From: Opitutaceae bacterium | GTDB lineage: Bacteria > Verrucomicrobiota > Verrucomicrobiia > Opitutales > Opitutaceae | DNA: 64,000 nucleotides | Assembly: GCA_016711225.1 (NCBI GenBank) | Contig: JADJTK010000028.1 | Span: 28,556-92,555, forward strand | Reading direction: 5' to 3' | In this document: piece after piece, positions 43,476-51,883 of the stretch | Position numbering within the stretch: position 1 is the stretch's first letter | Layout: each line of letters opens with the position of its first letter | Translations under genes and position numbers: made by a program | Notes under the pieces: model-generated | The model's input: the letters and a program-made list of their open reading frames with translations, nothing else | What the model was told of the DNA's origin: nothing | The model's database searches: none

Positions 43476-45284
43476 ATGCCCTCCGAAATCGCCACCACCG
43501 CATCCCCGCTTTCCGAAGACAAGTCCCGCCTGCCTCTGCGCGGCTGGTCGCTTGAGCTGGCCCGCCGGTGGAACGGCGGCACGTATTCGTTGTTCGTGCT
43601 CCACGGGAACATCTTCGATCTCTTCCCGGTGCAGGACCGCGCCGGCCTCTCGTTTGCGCCGTTGAAGACTTTTCTCAGCCGGCGGCTCTTTGCCGAGCGC
43701 GAATGCCTGCTGTTCTTCGATATCGCCGACGGCCTGACCTTCGGTTCTGCGGAGATGCAGCGGCGCTTCTTCGAGTGGCTGGAGATCTTCGACCAGGTCG
43801 AGAACACCAGCTATCGGCAGGGCGGCCTGCCGAGGGATTTTGTCCTGCTGGCGCCTCTCTTGCGGCGCTTCTTCCTGAAGGTCGCGGACGACCCGAGGCA
43901 GTGGAAGGGCGTCACGCTCATCGTCGATTTCCCCGAAAAGCTCATCCCAGCCAGCGCCGACGGCGGCGCGAGCGTCGACGAGCGGATGAATCTGGTGACG
44001 TTCTTGAAGTGGGCCGCGGCCCCGGAGTTGGCGCGCCTCGATGTCGGCATCATCCTCATCACCGAGTCAGCGGCGAAGCTGCACGCTGATCTGCTGCAGA
44101 ATCCCCACGTCGCCCAGGTGCGCATCGATCTACCGGATGCCGAGGATCGGCTGCGTTTCCTCCAATCGGGCTGGGCGGAGTCGATGGCCGGCGGCCGCGC
44201 GATGCCGGAGTGGAGCGATTTCACCGCGGCCGAACTCGCCACCCGCACCGCCGGACTAAATCTGTTGCGCATCCAACATTTCATGGCCGAGGCGATCCGC
44301 AACGGCGCGCGGGTGACCGCCGACCATGTTGCCACCAGCAAGAAGCGGCTGATCGAGGAGTTCTGCCAGGGCCTCGTGCGCTTCAAAGATCCCCGGCCCG
44401 GGGTGAACCTCGACCGGGTGGCCACGCACACCGCCGCGAAGGCGAAGCTGCGCGAGCTGGCCTGGCTCATCCAGAATCAGAAGACCGATGTGCTCGAACG
44501 GGGTGTGCTCGTCCCCGGACGCGTGGGCGTGGGCAAATCGTTTCTCATCGACTGCTTCGCCAGCGAGTGCGCGTTGCCCGTGATGGAGATCGGCGAGTTC
44601 CGCTCGAAGTGGGTGGGCGACACCGAGCGTCAGCAGATGAGGATCTTGCTGACGGTGCGCGCGCTCGGCCCGGTGATCGTGGTGGTCGACGAGGCCGACG
44701 CCGTGTTTGGCAACCGCGATGGGGATGGCGGCGACAGCGGGGTGTCGGGCCGCGTCTTTGCCGCCTTCGCTGCCCATATCGGCGACTCGACTTTGCGGGG
44801 CCGTGAGCTGTGGGTGGCGATGACCTCGCGCCCCGACCTGCTCGCCATCGACATGAAACGCCAGGGCCGTTTCGGCCTGTGCGTGCCGCTGTTCCCGGCG
44901 CAGGGCCCCGATGACGTGGTCGAGCTCTTCACGGTCGTGGCTCGGGTGAAGAAGATTGCGTTGGCCGAGGCAGTGGTGGCCTTCGTGCGCGAACAGCTCG
45001 GTTCGCGGCCGCTGACGGGCAGTGACATCGAGGCGATCTTGATCCGCGCCAAGGAGCGCGCGGTGCTGGCCAAGCGCGACAACGACGTGCAGCTCGCCGA
45101 TCTGGAGGAGGCGGTGCGTTCGTTCATCGATCCGCTCGACCCGGACCTGCTCGCGTTGCAGGAGCTCGCTGCGGTGCTGGCGTGTTCGGATCGGCGTTAC
45201 CTGCCGGAGCAGTACCGCGAGGTCGATCGCGCTGCGATGCTCGAGGAATTTGCCCGACTCAAGCAACGCGCCGGCCGGCACTGA
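43476..45284 (+). CDS. AAA+ ATPase, Ycf46-like two-module protein
   Basis: 602 residues. The C-terminal half has a full AAA core: Walker A GRVGVGKSFLID, Walker B VIVVVDEADAVFG, sensor/arginine-finger region ELWVAMTSRPDLLAIDMKRQGRFG, and a lid domain (RPLTGSDIEAILIRAKERAV). The N-terminal half (LFVLHGNIFDLFPV, GVTLIVDFPEKLIPASA, IILITESAAKLHADLLQNPH) resembles a degenerate AAA module without Walker A, as in chloroplast/cyanobacterial Ycf46. Such proteins remodel other proteins. It closes the plus-strand cluster and is the likely motor partner of the vWA and coiled-coil proteins. Confidence 0.85.
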   Translation: MPSEIATTASPLSEDKSRLPLRGWSLELARRWNGGTYSLFVLHGNIFDLFPVQDRAGLSFAPLKTFLSRRLFAERECLLFFDIADGLTFGSAEMQRRFFEWLEIFDQVENTSYRQGGLPRDFVLLAPLLRRFFLKVADDPRQWKGVTLIVDFPEKLIPASADGGASVDERMNLVTFLKWAAAPELARLDVGIILITESAAKLHADLLQNPHVAQVRIDLPDAEDRLRFLQSGWAESMAGGRAMPEWSDFTAAELATRTAGLNLLRIQHFMAEAIRNGARVTADHVATSKKRLIEEFCQGLVRFKDPRPGVNLDRVATHTAAKAKLRELAWLIQNQKTDVLERGVLVPGRVGVGKSFLIDCFASECALPVMEIGEFRSKWVGDTERQQMRILLTVRALGPVIVVVDEADAVFGNRDGDGGDSGVSGRVFAAFAAHIGDSTLRGRELWVAMTSRPDLLAIDMKRQGRFGLCVPLFPAQGPDDVVELFTVVARVKKIALAEAVVAFVREQLGSRPLTGSDIEAILIRAKERAVLAKRDNDVQLADLEEAVRSFIDPLDPDLLALQELAAVLACSDRRYLPEQYREVDRAAMLEEFARLKQRAGRH

Positions 45285-45475
45285 CGGTCGACCCTGGTTG
45301 CCGGCGGCGGGCGGCTTTAGCCCGTGCCGGGGCGGCGGGAATGTGAAGAGCCCGGGCTGGAGCACCGGGCTACGTCGGACCGAGACCGACGCTCCTGCCC
45401 AAGGGCACGACGTTCTTGGCGAACGTCGCTACGAAAGTGAGACGGATTCCATGGGGCTGGGGCCCCATGCCAAGT
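45285..45475. repeat. intergenic repeat modules between convergent operons
   Basis: Contains GGCTTTAGCCCGTGC (about 45311, also at 34490), GGCGAACGTCGCTACGAAA (45418-45436, matched at 49817-49835) and a palindromic word around CCATGGGGCTGGGGCCCCATG (45443-45471, matched at 48768-48794). These are modules of the same dispersed family as at 35.4 and 48.3 kb. No gene is seen. Confidence 0.7.
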
Positions 45476-46516
45476 CTACTTCGCTTCGCGGATCTGGATC
45501 TCACCGTTCATCGTGGTAGCGCGCACTTCGACGCCGCCTCCGTTGAGCGTGCCGGTGACCACTTGGCCGCCGAAGGCCGGGAAGGTGGGCGGCCGAGGGG
45601 CGTGCGGGGCATGGGGAGCATGCGGAGCTTCGGGCGGCGGCGGAGGTTGCGGCATGCCCGGCGTGGCCTCGGCCTCCGGCTCCGGGGGCGGAAGGCCGGC
45701 GCCTTCCGTTGGGCCGGCGACGCCGCTTACGATGTTGTGCGCCATCTTCAGGGCTAGGCGCGCTGCTTCCAGACCGGTGCGCATGCCGTCCATCCCGGGA
45801 AAGTCGCCGGTGCCGCCGCCCTCGGTCTTGGTGATCAGAACCTTCTCGTCGAAGTCGGTGGCCACCGTGCCATTCTGCGCCCGGAGCCGGAAACTGGCCT
45901 TGGCGGTGGTTGGGACGTAGAGCAGGACCTTGCCGTTCATCGAGGAGAACGAGTGAGACTTGCCGTCGCGCAGCGTCGCGTAGCGCGCGCTGACTTGCCC
46001 GTTCATGGTGTCGACGGCGACGCCACCCCCGACGTTCTCGAGCTTCACCTCGCCGTTGAGGTTGCTGATCTCGATGTCGCCGGCGAGGTCGCGCACTGTC
46101 ACATCACCATGGATTCCGATCTTCACGATCAACGTGGTGTCGTGCGGCACGGTGACTTCGAAGTTGTTCCCGCCACTAAAGAGCGCGTTGGCGTCCTGGG
46201 AGAGGCGGACGACGTTGTCGCGCTCGGTGAGGCTGAAGGAGTTGGAGGAGGCGATCACGCGTAGGCCGTCTTCACGGCGGACGTCCTGTGGGGTGGACTC
46301 TCCGCTGGAGCGAACAGTGACGTTGCGGACTTCGGCTCCGATTATGGTGACGTCGCCGTTCATGGTCTCGACGCGGAGCGTGTGCGGGGCCTCGGGACGG
46401 GTGAAGGCGACGGAGGTCGTGGTGGGGGCGGCGTCGGCTGCGAACAAGGGCGACGCGAAGGGCGCGACCGCGGAGAGCGCGGCGGCGAGGAAGAGAACGC
46501 GAGGGAGGGTTTTCAT
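45476..46516 (-). CDS. exported DUF4097 (Toastrack) beta-repeat protein
   Basis: 346 residues from the ATG at 46516. Signal peptide MKTLPRVLFLAAALSAVAPF, then a repetitive right-handed beta structure: LRVETMNGDVTIIGAEVRNV, GDIEISNLNGEVKLENVGGG, VAVDTMNGQVSARYA, FSSMNGKVLLYVP, FRLRAQNGTVATDF. The recurring M/L-N-G-x-V unit is typical of DUF4097. A Pro-rich linker (PPPPEAPHAPHAPHAPRPP) leads to a final repeat (VTGTLNGGGVEVRATTMNGE). Toastrack domains are frequent partners of PspA/PspC systems. It is the last gene of the sigma/anti-sigma operon, convergent with the AAA ATPase, hence a likely regulated envelope component. Confidence 0.88.
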   Translation of the reverse strand: MKTLPRVLFLAAALSAVAPFASPLFAADAAPTTTSVAFTRPEAPHTLRVETMNGDVTIIGAEVRNVTVRSSGESTPQDVRREDGLRVIASSNSFSLTERDNVVRLSQDANALFSGGNNFEVTVPHDTTLIVKIGIHGDVTVRDLAGDIEISNLNGEVKLENVGGGVAVDTMNGQVSARYATLRDGKSHSFSSMNGKVLLYVPTTAKASFRLRAQNGTVATDFDEKVLITKTEGGGTGDFPGMDGMRTGLEAARLALKMAHNIVSGVAGPTEGAGLPPPEPEAEATPGMPQPPPPPEAPHAPHAPHAPRPPTFPAFGGQVVTGTLNGGGVEVRATTMNGEIQIREAK

Positions 46517-46557
46517 GGGCGAAAAGGCAGGATTGAACGTGGAGTGGACGGGCGCGG

Positions 46558-47364
46558 TCACAGGAGTTGGACGAGCCCACTGGTGGCGGCGGCGCGGACG
46601 GTCGAGTTGGTGGCGGGATTTCGCGCGAGGGACTCGAACTGGTGTTGGGCCTCGGTGGCCTTGGCCGTGGCGAGGAAGTCGATCATCGCCACCTGCACGA
46701 TCGGCGAGGTCTCGCGGGTCAACGCGGCGAGCACGCCGGCGCGCACCGCCGGATCGATGGCGTGCGGATAGAGCGTGTCCAGGGCGGAGAGGCGGACGTT
46801 CACGTTCTGATCGAGGGCGAGGGCCCGGAGCAGCTTGGCGATGCCGAGCGAGCTGGCGGTGTCGGTGGCAAGCACGGCGTGCACGCGGTCGGAGGCTGGC
46901 TGACGGTCCAGCGCGGTGTAGGCGACGAGGCGGGTGACGGCATCCATCTGCTGCCGCAGTGCGGCGAGATCGGCATCGCGCTCCCGGCGCGTCTGCATCC
47001 ACAGCATGGTGATGAGGCCGCAGGCGAGGAGGACGGAGGCGCCGGCTGCCTGAGCAAAGGGATTCGACGGCAGCCACTCGGCTCGCAGCCGAGCGAGGCC
47101 GCGGCGCACCGGGGCGAATACACCCGGCTCACGCTGGGCGGCGAGGTGGGTCTCGAGCATCGCGTAGAAATTGCGGCGGAGGCTCTCGCTAGGGGACGGC
47201 GCCGGGAGAGCCTCGAGTTTGCGGTCGAGCTCCCGGAAGTCGGCCCACGCGCGTTGGCAGGTCAGGCAGGTGCGGAGGTGCTCGCCGAGGGCGTTGGCGC
47301 GCTCCGGGCTGAGAACGCCGGCGTGGTAGCTGTGGAAGTCCTCCTGAATGGAGTCGCAGGTCAT
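46558..47364 (-). CDS. anti-sigma factor with zinc-finger and HEAT-like repeats
   Basis: 268 residues. The N-terminal zf-HC2 motif is present: HSYHAGVLSPERANALGEHL followed by RTCLTCQRAW (His-x3... C-x2-C zinc site). One membrane helix follows (AQAAGASVLLACGLITMLWM, ~105-124). The periplasmic part consists of HEAT-like alpha repeats (AKLLRALALDQNVNVRLSAL, RAGVLAALTRETSPIVQVAM, NSTVRAAATSGLVQLL). Anti-sigma factors of this class hold the cognate ECF sigma at the membrane. It lies between the sigma gene (88-base gap) and the Toastrack gene (41-base gap). Confidence 0.88.
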   Translation of the reverse strand: MTCDSIQEDFHSYHAGVLSPERANALGEHLRTCLTCQRAWADFRELDRKLEALPAPSPSESLRRNFYAMLETHLAAQREPGVFAPVRRGLARLRAEWLPSNPFAQAAGASVLLACGLITMLWMQTRRERDADLAALRQQMDAVTRLVAYTALDRQPASDRVHAVLATDTASSLGIAKLLRALALDQNVNVRLSALDTLYPHAIDPAVRAGVLAALTRETSPIVQVAMIDFLATAKATEAQHQFESLARNPATNSTVRAAATSGLVQLL

Positions 47365-47451
47365 GGCGGGAAAGGACGGTGAACGGTGGACAGTGGTCGG
47401 TGGCCGGAGGCCAGCCTTGTCACTTGATACTTGTTACTTGGAACTTTCGCA

Positions 47452-48102
47452 TCAGGGCGCCGGCTCGCGACGGAGCCGGAAATAGCGGTCGCGCAGAGTG
47501 GTGAAGGCGCGATGCACGCGGACTTTTACGGCGCCGGCGGTGGTTTCCAGCAGGTGGGCGATCTGCTCGTGGCTAAGGTGCTGAAAGCGTGCGAGCACGA
47601 GGAGTTCGCGTTGATCGGGTGGCAGGGCTGCGAGCGCGCGGTTGAGCAGCGCCAGGTCATCGGCGGCGACGGCGCGGGCGTCCGGCGTGGGGCTCTGGTC
47701 GGGCAACTGCTCCCAAGCTGGCTCTTCGGCGCCGGCCAACGTGCGGGCGGTGCGACCGCGGCGGGAGTTGAAGTGATCGGCGGCGATCTTGCGGGCAAGG
47801 TGGTAGATCCAGGCGGAGAACTTTCCCTCGTCGCGGTAGGTGTGCCGGTATTTGAGAATGCGGTAGAAGACCAATTGCACGAGGTCTTCGCTGGCGCCGC
47901 GGTCCGCGGTCAGGCGGACGAAGAACCCGTAGAGCGGCCCGTGATGGCGCTCGAAGAGGTCCCCGAGCCGGCGCAGGTCGCCGGCTCGCACGGCGAGCAT
48001 CAGGTCGTGGTCGGAAGGTTCCACGGGGTCATCCGAAGAGGAACGGGTTGCAGCGGACGAGTCGGGGCAAGTCAGGCTGAGTTCTGGAGGGGCGGCAATC
48101 AC
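47452..48102 (-). CDS. ECF-subfamily RNA polymerase sigma factor
   Basis: 216 residues from the GTG at 48102; the ATG at 48000 would cut the conserved SDHDLMLAVRAGD start, so it is rejected. Region 2: LGDLFERHHGPLYGFFVRLT, DLVQLVFYRILKYRHTYRDE, FSAWIYHLARKIAADHFNSR. Region 4: LNRALAALPPDQRELLVLAR, FQHLSHEQIAHLLETTAGAV, KVRVHRAFTTLRDRYF. It probably autoregulates its operon and responds to an envelope signal through the anti-sigma partner. Whether it also drives the facing PspA-like/ABC cluster is open. Confidence 0.92.
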   Translation of the reverse strand: MIAAPPELSLTCPDSSAATRSSSDDPVEPSDHDLMLAVRAGDLRRLGDLFERHHGPLYGFFVRLTADRGASEDLVQLVFYRILKYRHTYRDEGKFSAWIYHLARKIAADHFNSRRGRTARTLAGAEEPAWEQLPDQSPTPDARAVAADDLALLNRALAALPPDQRELLVLARFQHLSHEQIAHLLETTAGAVKVRVHRAFTTLRDRYFRLRREPAP

Positions 48103-48837
48103 GGTTCGGGTGCTGCATGGTTGGTCTTGTCGGGGAAAACCGTGCGGCGGCCGAAAGGTTACAGGGTTTCTCGCTGCCCCTGGTTTGTTCGGTGGCCCGG
48201 TGCGACGTGGCACGGGGCTTGTGTCCGTGCCGCTTGGCCAGACATACCACAGTTCGGATATAAGATGACCGTCCTGAAGGAGCGGGCCACGGGCCGCGAC
48301 TGCTCGAGGTGCAGGGGCGTAGCGTAGGCCTCCGTGCCTGCGATGCCGGACTCCGCAGGCACGGAGGCCTGCGCCACGGTCGGGGTGCCGCACTGCTCCG
48401 CCCACCGGCCCTGAAGGGAATGGCCACGGCGGGCCAGTAACCCGCACCCCAGCGCGCCGCTCGTAATCATTCCGTTGTGGGAGGGTGCTTGCACCCGACT
48501 GCTCACGCGAGCGTCGCGAGCAAGCTCGCTCCCACAGTTGGTAACGGCTCGGACGGCTCACCGTCCTTCCTGTGCGGACCCGCGTTGAAGCGGCGGGCCA
48601 CGGTTGACCCGGGCAAATCGCCTGACTGGTAGCCTCCCGGACGGGTGTAGGCACAGGATATGCCGATGACAACTGGCACTACCAATGTCTTCCAGTCGGC
48701 TAATTCGCAGGCCATTCGCCTGCCGAAGGCTCTCCTGCCACCGCCAATCCAGGCGCGCGGAGTGGATCGGTTTCATGGGGCTGGAGGCCCATGCCGCCGC
48801 TGTTGCAGCTGCGCTCCGACTGGCTATCACCGACGCC
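48103..48837. repeat. large intergenic mosaic of dispersed repeat modules
   Basis: 735 bases between the sigma operon and the MBL-fold gene. It holds two CCCTGAAGGG-type modules (48269-48292, 48405-48429) and the near-perfect 21-base-arm inverted repeat (48322-48342 / 48354-48374, one mismatch). It also holds the 35-base word shared with 35429 (48469-48503), a GCGAGCGTCGCGAGCAAGCTCGC palindromic stretch in two halves near 48507-48530, and the GGGGCTGGAGGCCCATGCC word (48768-48794). A VapB-like fragment sits inside at 48660. The sigma operon promoter must also lie here. Confidence 0.75.
48660..48740 (+). pseudogene. truncated VapB/AbrB-type antitoxin fragment
   Basis: An ATG at 48660 starts MPMTTGTTNVFQSANSQAIR, then LPKALLP. 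The VFQSxNSQAxRLPK string is the hallmark of the SpoVT/AbrB DNA-binding domain in VapB antitoxins. After about 27 residues the similarity stops at a dispersed repeat module, and no PIN-domain toxin follows. It is an antitoxin remnant truncated next to repeat DNA. Confidence 0.6.
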
Positions 48838-49797
48838 ATGAACCGTCGTGCATTTTTGGTTCGTTCTTCGCTTCTAGCTGCGGCCGGATTCGCGCCCGCT
48901 CATCGGCTCCTTGCCCAGGCCGCTCCTGCGGGACCTGTCGCCGCTTCCCCGAATCCCGCCCCGGCGGCGGCTGCGCCGACGGCCACTGTGACGTTCACTC
49001 CGCTGCGCGGAGGGGTCGGCTATGCGACCGGGCGCGGCGGCACGCTTGGTTGGCTAGCGAACGCGGAGGCGCTGGTGGCAGTCGATGCCCAGTTCCCGGA
49101 CACAGCGCGGCTCTTCATCGACGGCTTGCCGGGACGGGGCGGCCGGCTCTTCGATCATCTCATCAACACCCATCATCACGGCGACCACACGGCGGGCAAT
49201 GGCGTGTTCCGTCCCGTGGCCAAGTCGATCCTCGCGCATGCCGCTGTGCCCGAACTCCAGCGCTCGCGTTCGAAGACTCAGGAGAAGGAGGTGGTGGCAG
49301 ACACCACGTTCACCGATCTCTGGCGACGCGACCTCGGCTCGGAGACCGTGACGGCACGGCACTTCGGCCCCGCCCACACCAAGGGCGATATCGCGGTGTA
49401 TTTCGAGAAGGCCAACGTCGTGCACGTGGGCGACTTGGTGTTCAACCGTCTCTATCCGGTGATCGACCGGCCCGGCGGGGCGAGCATCGCGGGCTGGATC
49501 GGGGTGTTGGAGACGATGGTGAAGACCTATCCGGCCGATGCGACGTACATCTTCGGCCATGGCAGTGCTAGGTTTGGCGTGAGCGGGACGGTGGCCGACC
49601 TCGGCACGATGCGCGATGTTCTCACGGCGTTGCTGGAGCATACCGGGCGCGAGATCAAGGCCGGCAAGCCGCGCGAAGAGATCGTGAAGCTGCAGGAGTT
49701 GCCGGGTTTTCCCGATCATGCGCCGGCGGCGGGGGCGAGCAGTCGTCTGCCCGCCGATCTGGGTGTGGCCTACGACGAGCTCACGGCCGGGCGGTAA
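48838..49797 (+). CDS. Tat-exported MBL-fold metallo-hydrolase
   Basis: 319 residues from the ATG at 48838. The N-terminus MNRRAFLVRSSLLAAAGF has the twin-Arg motif, so export in folded form is likely. The metallo-beta-lactamase zinc motif is NTHHHGDHTAGN (HxHxDH type), with further ligands in FGPAHTKGDIAVYF (His), VHVGDLVFN (Asp) and YIFGHGS (His). The first residues of the mature protein are Ala/Pro-rich. The family includes lactonases, thioesterases and beta-lactamases (subclass-B3-like or glyoxalase II-like); the substrate is not evident. It is preceded by repeats and followed by a repeat module at 49817. Confidence 0.88.
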   Translation: MNRRAFLVRSSLLAAAGFAPAHRLLAQAAPAGPVAASPNPAPAAAAPTATVTFTPLRGGVGYATGRGGTLGWLANAEALVAVDAQFPDTARLFIDGLPGRGGRLFDHLINTHHHGDHTAGNGVFRPVAKSILAHAAVPELQRSRSKTQEKEVVADTTFTDLWRRDLGSETVTARHFGPAHTKGDIAVYFEKANVVHVGDLVFNRLYPVIDRPGGASIAGWIGVLETMVKTYPADATYIFGHGSARFGVSGTVADLGTMRDVLTALLEHTGREIKAGKPREEIVKLQELPGFPDHAPAAGASSRLPADLGVAYDELTAGR

Positions 49798-49961
49798 ACG
49801 GACGGACGTTGCTCTCGGCAAACGTCGCTACGAAAAAAAGAGCGAGCCGCGGTGTCGGAGCGGGCCCTTATTCTAAGTCGCTTCCGAGATGATGGCCTGT
49901 CGCTTGCACGCGAGCTCCTATAAACACTCGGCATTCGTCGCCCCGTGAGTGCGACCTGGAA
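49798..49961. repeat. short repeat module after the MBL gene
   Basis: GGCAAACGTCGCTACGAAA (49817-49835) matches 45418-45436 with one change. The remainder of the 164-base gap between the convergent MBL and PhzF genes has no recognised element. Confidence 0.6.
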
Positions 49962-50741
49962 TCAAACCTCAATCTGCCCTCGAAGATAGGTGACGGCGTG
50001 GCCGGCGATTTTCACTCGATCGCCCGCCACCTCGCACCAGAGCCGGCCGCCGCGGGCGGAGAGCTGCTCGGCGCGCAGGCGCGGTTTGCCAAGACGCTTC
50101 GCCCAGTACGGGGTGAGGGTGCAATGCGCGCTGCCCGTCACCGAGTCCTCGTTGATCCCTGCCTTGGGGGCGAAGAAACGGGAGACGAAGTCGACGCTCT
50201 TGCCCGGGGCGGTGGCGATCACCCCGAAACAGTCGAGGGTGGCGAGCTTGGTGAAGTCGGGGGCGAGGGCACGCAGCTCCTCCTCGCGGCGGAAGACGGC
50301 CAGGTAGTCGCGCGATTTCCAAACCTGGAAGGGTTTGGCGCCGAGCGCCTCGATGAGTTCGGGCGGTGCCTCGGTGGCCAGCGGTGGACGGGAGGGAAAA
50401 TCGAGCATCAGCCGTCCGCTCTCCTTGGAGACCGAGATCGGGCCGCTGAGGGTGTCGAACTGGATCGGATCGCCGGCGTGGGCGAGGTGGTTCCAAAGCA
50501 CGTGGGCGGCGGCGAGGGTGGCGTGGCCGCAGAGGTCCATCTCGACGATGGGGGTGAACCAACGCAGGTGGAAACCGCTGCCGCGCGGCACGAAGAACGC
50601 CGTCTCCGCATGGTTGTTTTCCAGGGCGAGCGACTGCAGGACGTTGAGGGGCAGCCAGCGCTTGAGCGGAATCACGCCGGCGGGGTTGCCGGTGAAGACG
50701 CGGTCGGCGAAGGCATCGACGTGGAAGTAGTCGAGGGTCAT
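49962..50741 (-). CDS. PhzF-family isomerase/epimerase-like protein
   Basis: 259 residues from the ATG at 50741. PhzF proteins have a diaminopimelate-epimerase-like fold. Seen: YFHVDAFADRVFTGNPAGVI, the catalytic Glu in LENNHAETAFFVPRG, RWFTPIVEMDLCGHATLAAA, FFAPKAGINEDSVTGSAHC, TPYWAKRLGKPRLRAEQLS and RGGRLWCEVAGDRVKIAG. Most members have unknown substrates; the true phenazine enzyme occurs only in phenazine operons, which this is not. The ATG overlaps the mtnA stop by four bases (ATGA), so it is co-translated with mtnA. Confidence 0.9.
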   Translation of the reverse strand: MTLDYFHVDAFADRVFTGNPAGVIPLKRWLPLNVLQSLALENNHAETAFFVPRGSGFHLRWFTPIVEMDLCGHATLAAAHVLWNHLAHAGDPIQFDTLSGPISVSKESGRLMLDFPSRPPLATEAPPELIEALGAKPFQVWKSRDYLAVFRREEELRALAPDFTKLATLDCFGVIATAPGKSVDFVSRFFAPKAGINEDSVTGSAHCTLTPYWAKRLGKPRLRAEQLSARGGRLWCEVAGDRVKIAGHAVTYLRGQIEV

Positions 50742-51883
50742 GACGGGAGGTCCGGGTTGGTGGCGGCGAGGGGAGGCAGGGGCGCGAGCTCGGGGTAGAG
50801 CGCCCGCAGGCCGTTGGTGGTGGCGGGACAAAGGCCGCGCTCGGTGATCAGGGCGGTGATGAGCCGGGCGGGCGTGAGGTCGAAGGCGGGATTGGCCGCC
50901 GGGGTGGACGAGGGGGAAAGGCGCACCTCGATGAGCTGGTCGCGGGAATCGAGACCGTGGATATGCGTGACCTCCCGGGCGGGGCGTTCCTCCACGGGGA
51001 TGGAGGAGCCGTCGGGCAGGCTCCAGTCGATGGTCGGTCCGGGCACGGCCACGAAGAACGGCACGCCGCAGTCGTGTGCGGCGAGCGCCTTGAGGTAGGT
51101 GTCGATCTTGTTCACGACGTCGCCGTTGGCCGCGACGCGGTCGGCGCCGACGATGACGGCGTCGACGCGGCCGTGCTGGAGGAGGTGGCCGCCGGCGTTG
51201 TCGGAGAGGAGGGTGTGCGGCACGCCGTGTTGGCCGAGTTCCCACGCGGTGAGGCTGGCACCCTGGTTGCGCGGGCGCGTCTCGTCGACCCAGACGTGGA
51301 GGGGCAGGCCGCGGTTGTGGGCGAGGTAGATGGGCGCCAGCGCGGTTCCCAGGTCGACGGTGGCGAGCCAGCCGGCGTTGCAATGGGTGAGAATTTCGAG
51401 ACGCCGGCCCGGCGCGTGCCCGCGGGCGAGTTGCTCGAGGCGGGCGCAGCCGTGCTCGCCCAGGGCGCGGTTGAGGGCGACGTCCTCCTCGGCGATACGG
51501 CCGGCCTCGGCCCAGGCGGCGGCGGCGCGCTGGGCGGGCGGGAGAGGGGCGAGGGCGGTGGCCATGCGGGTGAGCGCCCAAGCGAGATTGACGGCGGTGG
51601 GCCGGGTGGCCAGCAGGGCGGAGCGGGCGGCGGCCAGTCCTGTATCCGACGGATCGTTGCGCAGGGCGAGGGCCAGGCCGTAGGCGGCGGTGGCCCCGAT
51701 GAGCGGGGCGCCGCGCACGAGCATGGCGCGAATGGCGTGGGCGACCTCGGCCAGGGTCGAGAGCCGGGCGGTGGCAAAGCGATGCGGCAGCAACGTCTGG
51801 TCGATGATGCCCACGGCGCTGCCGCCGGGGTCCGGCCAAATCGTGCGGTAGGGTATGCCCGCGACGTTCACGACCCCGAGCAT
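50738..51883 (-). CDS. mtnA: S-methyl-5-thioribose-1-phosphate isomerase
   Basis: 381 residues from the ATG at 51883 (51916 is an alternative). MtnA isomerises methylthioribose-1-phosphate in the methionine salvage pathway. Family features: YRTIWPDPGGSAVGIIDQTL, MLVRGAPLIGATAAYGLALA, ILTHCNAGWLATVDLGTALA with the catalytic Cys, VWVDETRPRNQGASLTAWEL, VDAVIVGADRVAANGDVVNK with the catalytic Asp, and NPAFDLTPARLITALITERG. It shares a transcript with the PhzF gene and diverges from the GH5-like gene at 52011. Together with metY it gives two routes into the methionine pool. Confidence 0.94.
   Translation of the reverse strand: MLGVVNVAGIPYRTIWPDPGGSAVGIIDQTLLPHRFATARLSTLAEVAHAIRAMLVRGAPLIGATAAYGLALALRNDPSDTGLAAARSALLATRPTAVNLAWALTRMATALAPLPPAQRAAAAWAEAGRIAEEDVALNRALGEHGCARLEQLARGHAPGRRLEILTHCNAGWLATVDLGTALAPIYLAHNRGLPLHVWVDETRPRNQGASLTAWELGQHGVPHTLLSDNAGGHLLQHGRVDAVIVGADRVAANGDVVNKIDTYLKALAAHDCGVPFFVAVPGPTIDWSLPDGSSIPVEERPAREVTHIHGLDSRDQLIEVRLSPSSTPAANPAFDLTPARLITALITERGLCPATTNGLRALYPELAPLPPLAATNPDLPS

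Noticed and set aside
42510..45365. Long antisense frames across the coiled-coil and AAA genes
   Set aside because: No family features; the plus-strand proteins have clear anchors, coiled coils and Walker motifs.
46517..47077. N-terminal extension of the Toastrack protein
   Set aside because: It overlaps the anti-sigma gene and is Arg/Pro-rich; the signal peptide at 46516 fixes the start.
49962..51839. Long minus-strand frame joining PhzF to an upstream Arg/Pro-rich region
   Set aside because: The upstream part is antisense-frame noise over mtnA; the PhzF start at 50741 overlaps the mtnA stop in the usual way.
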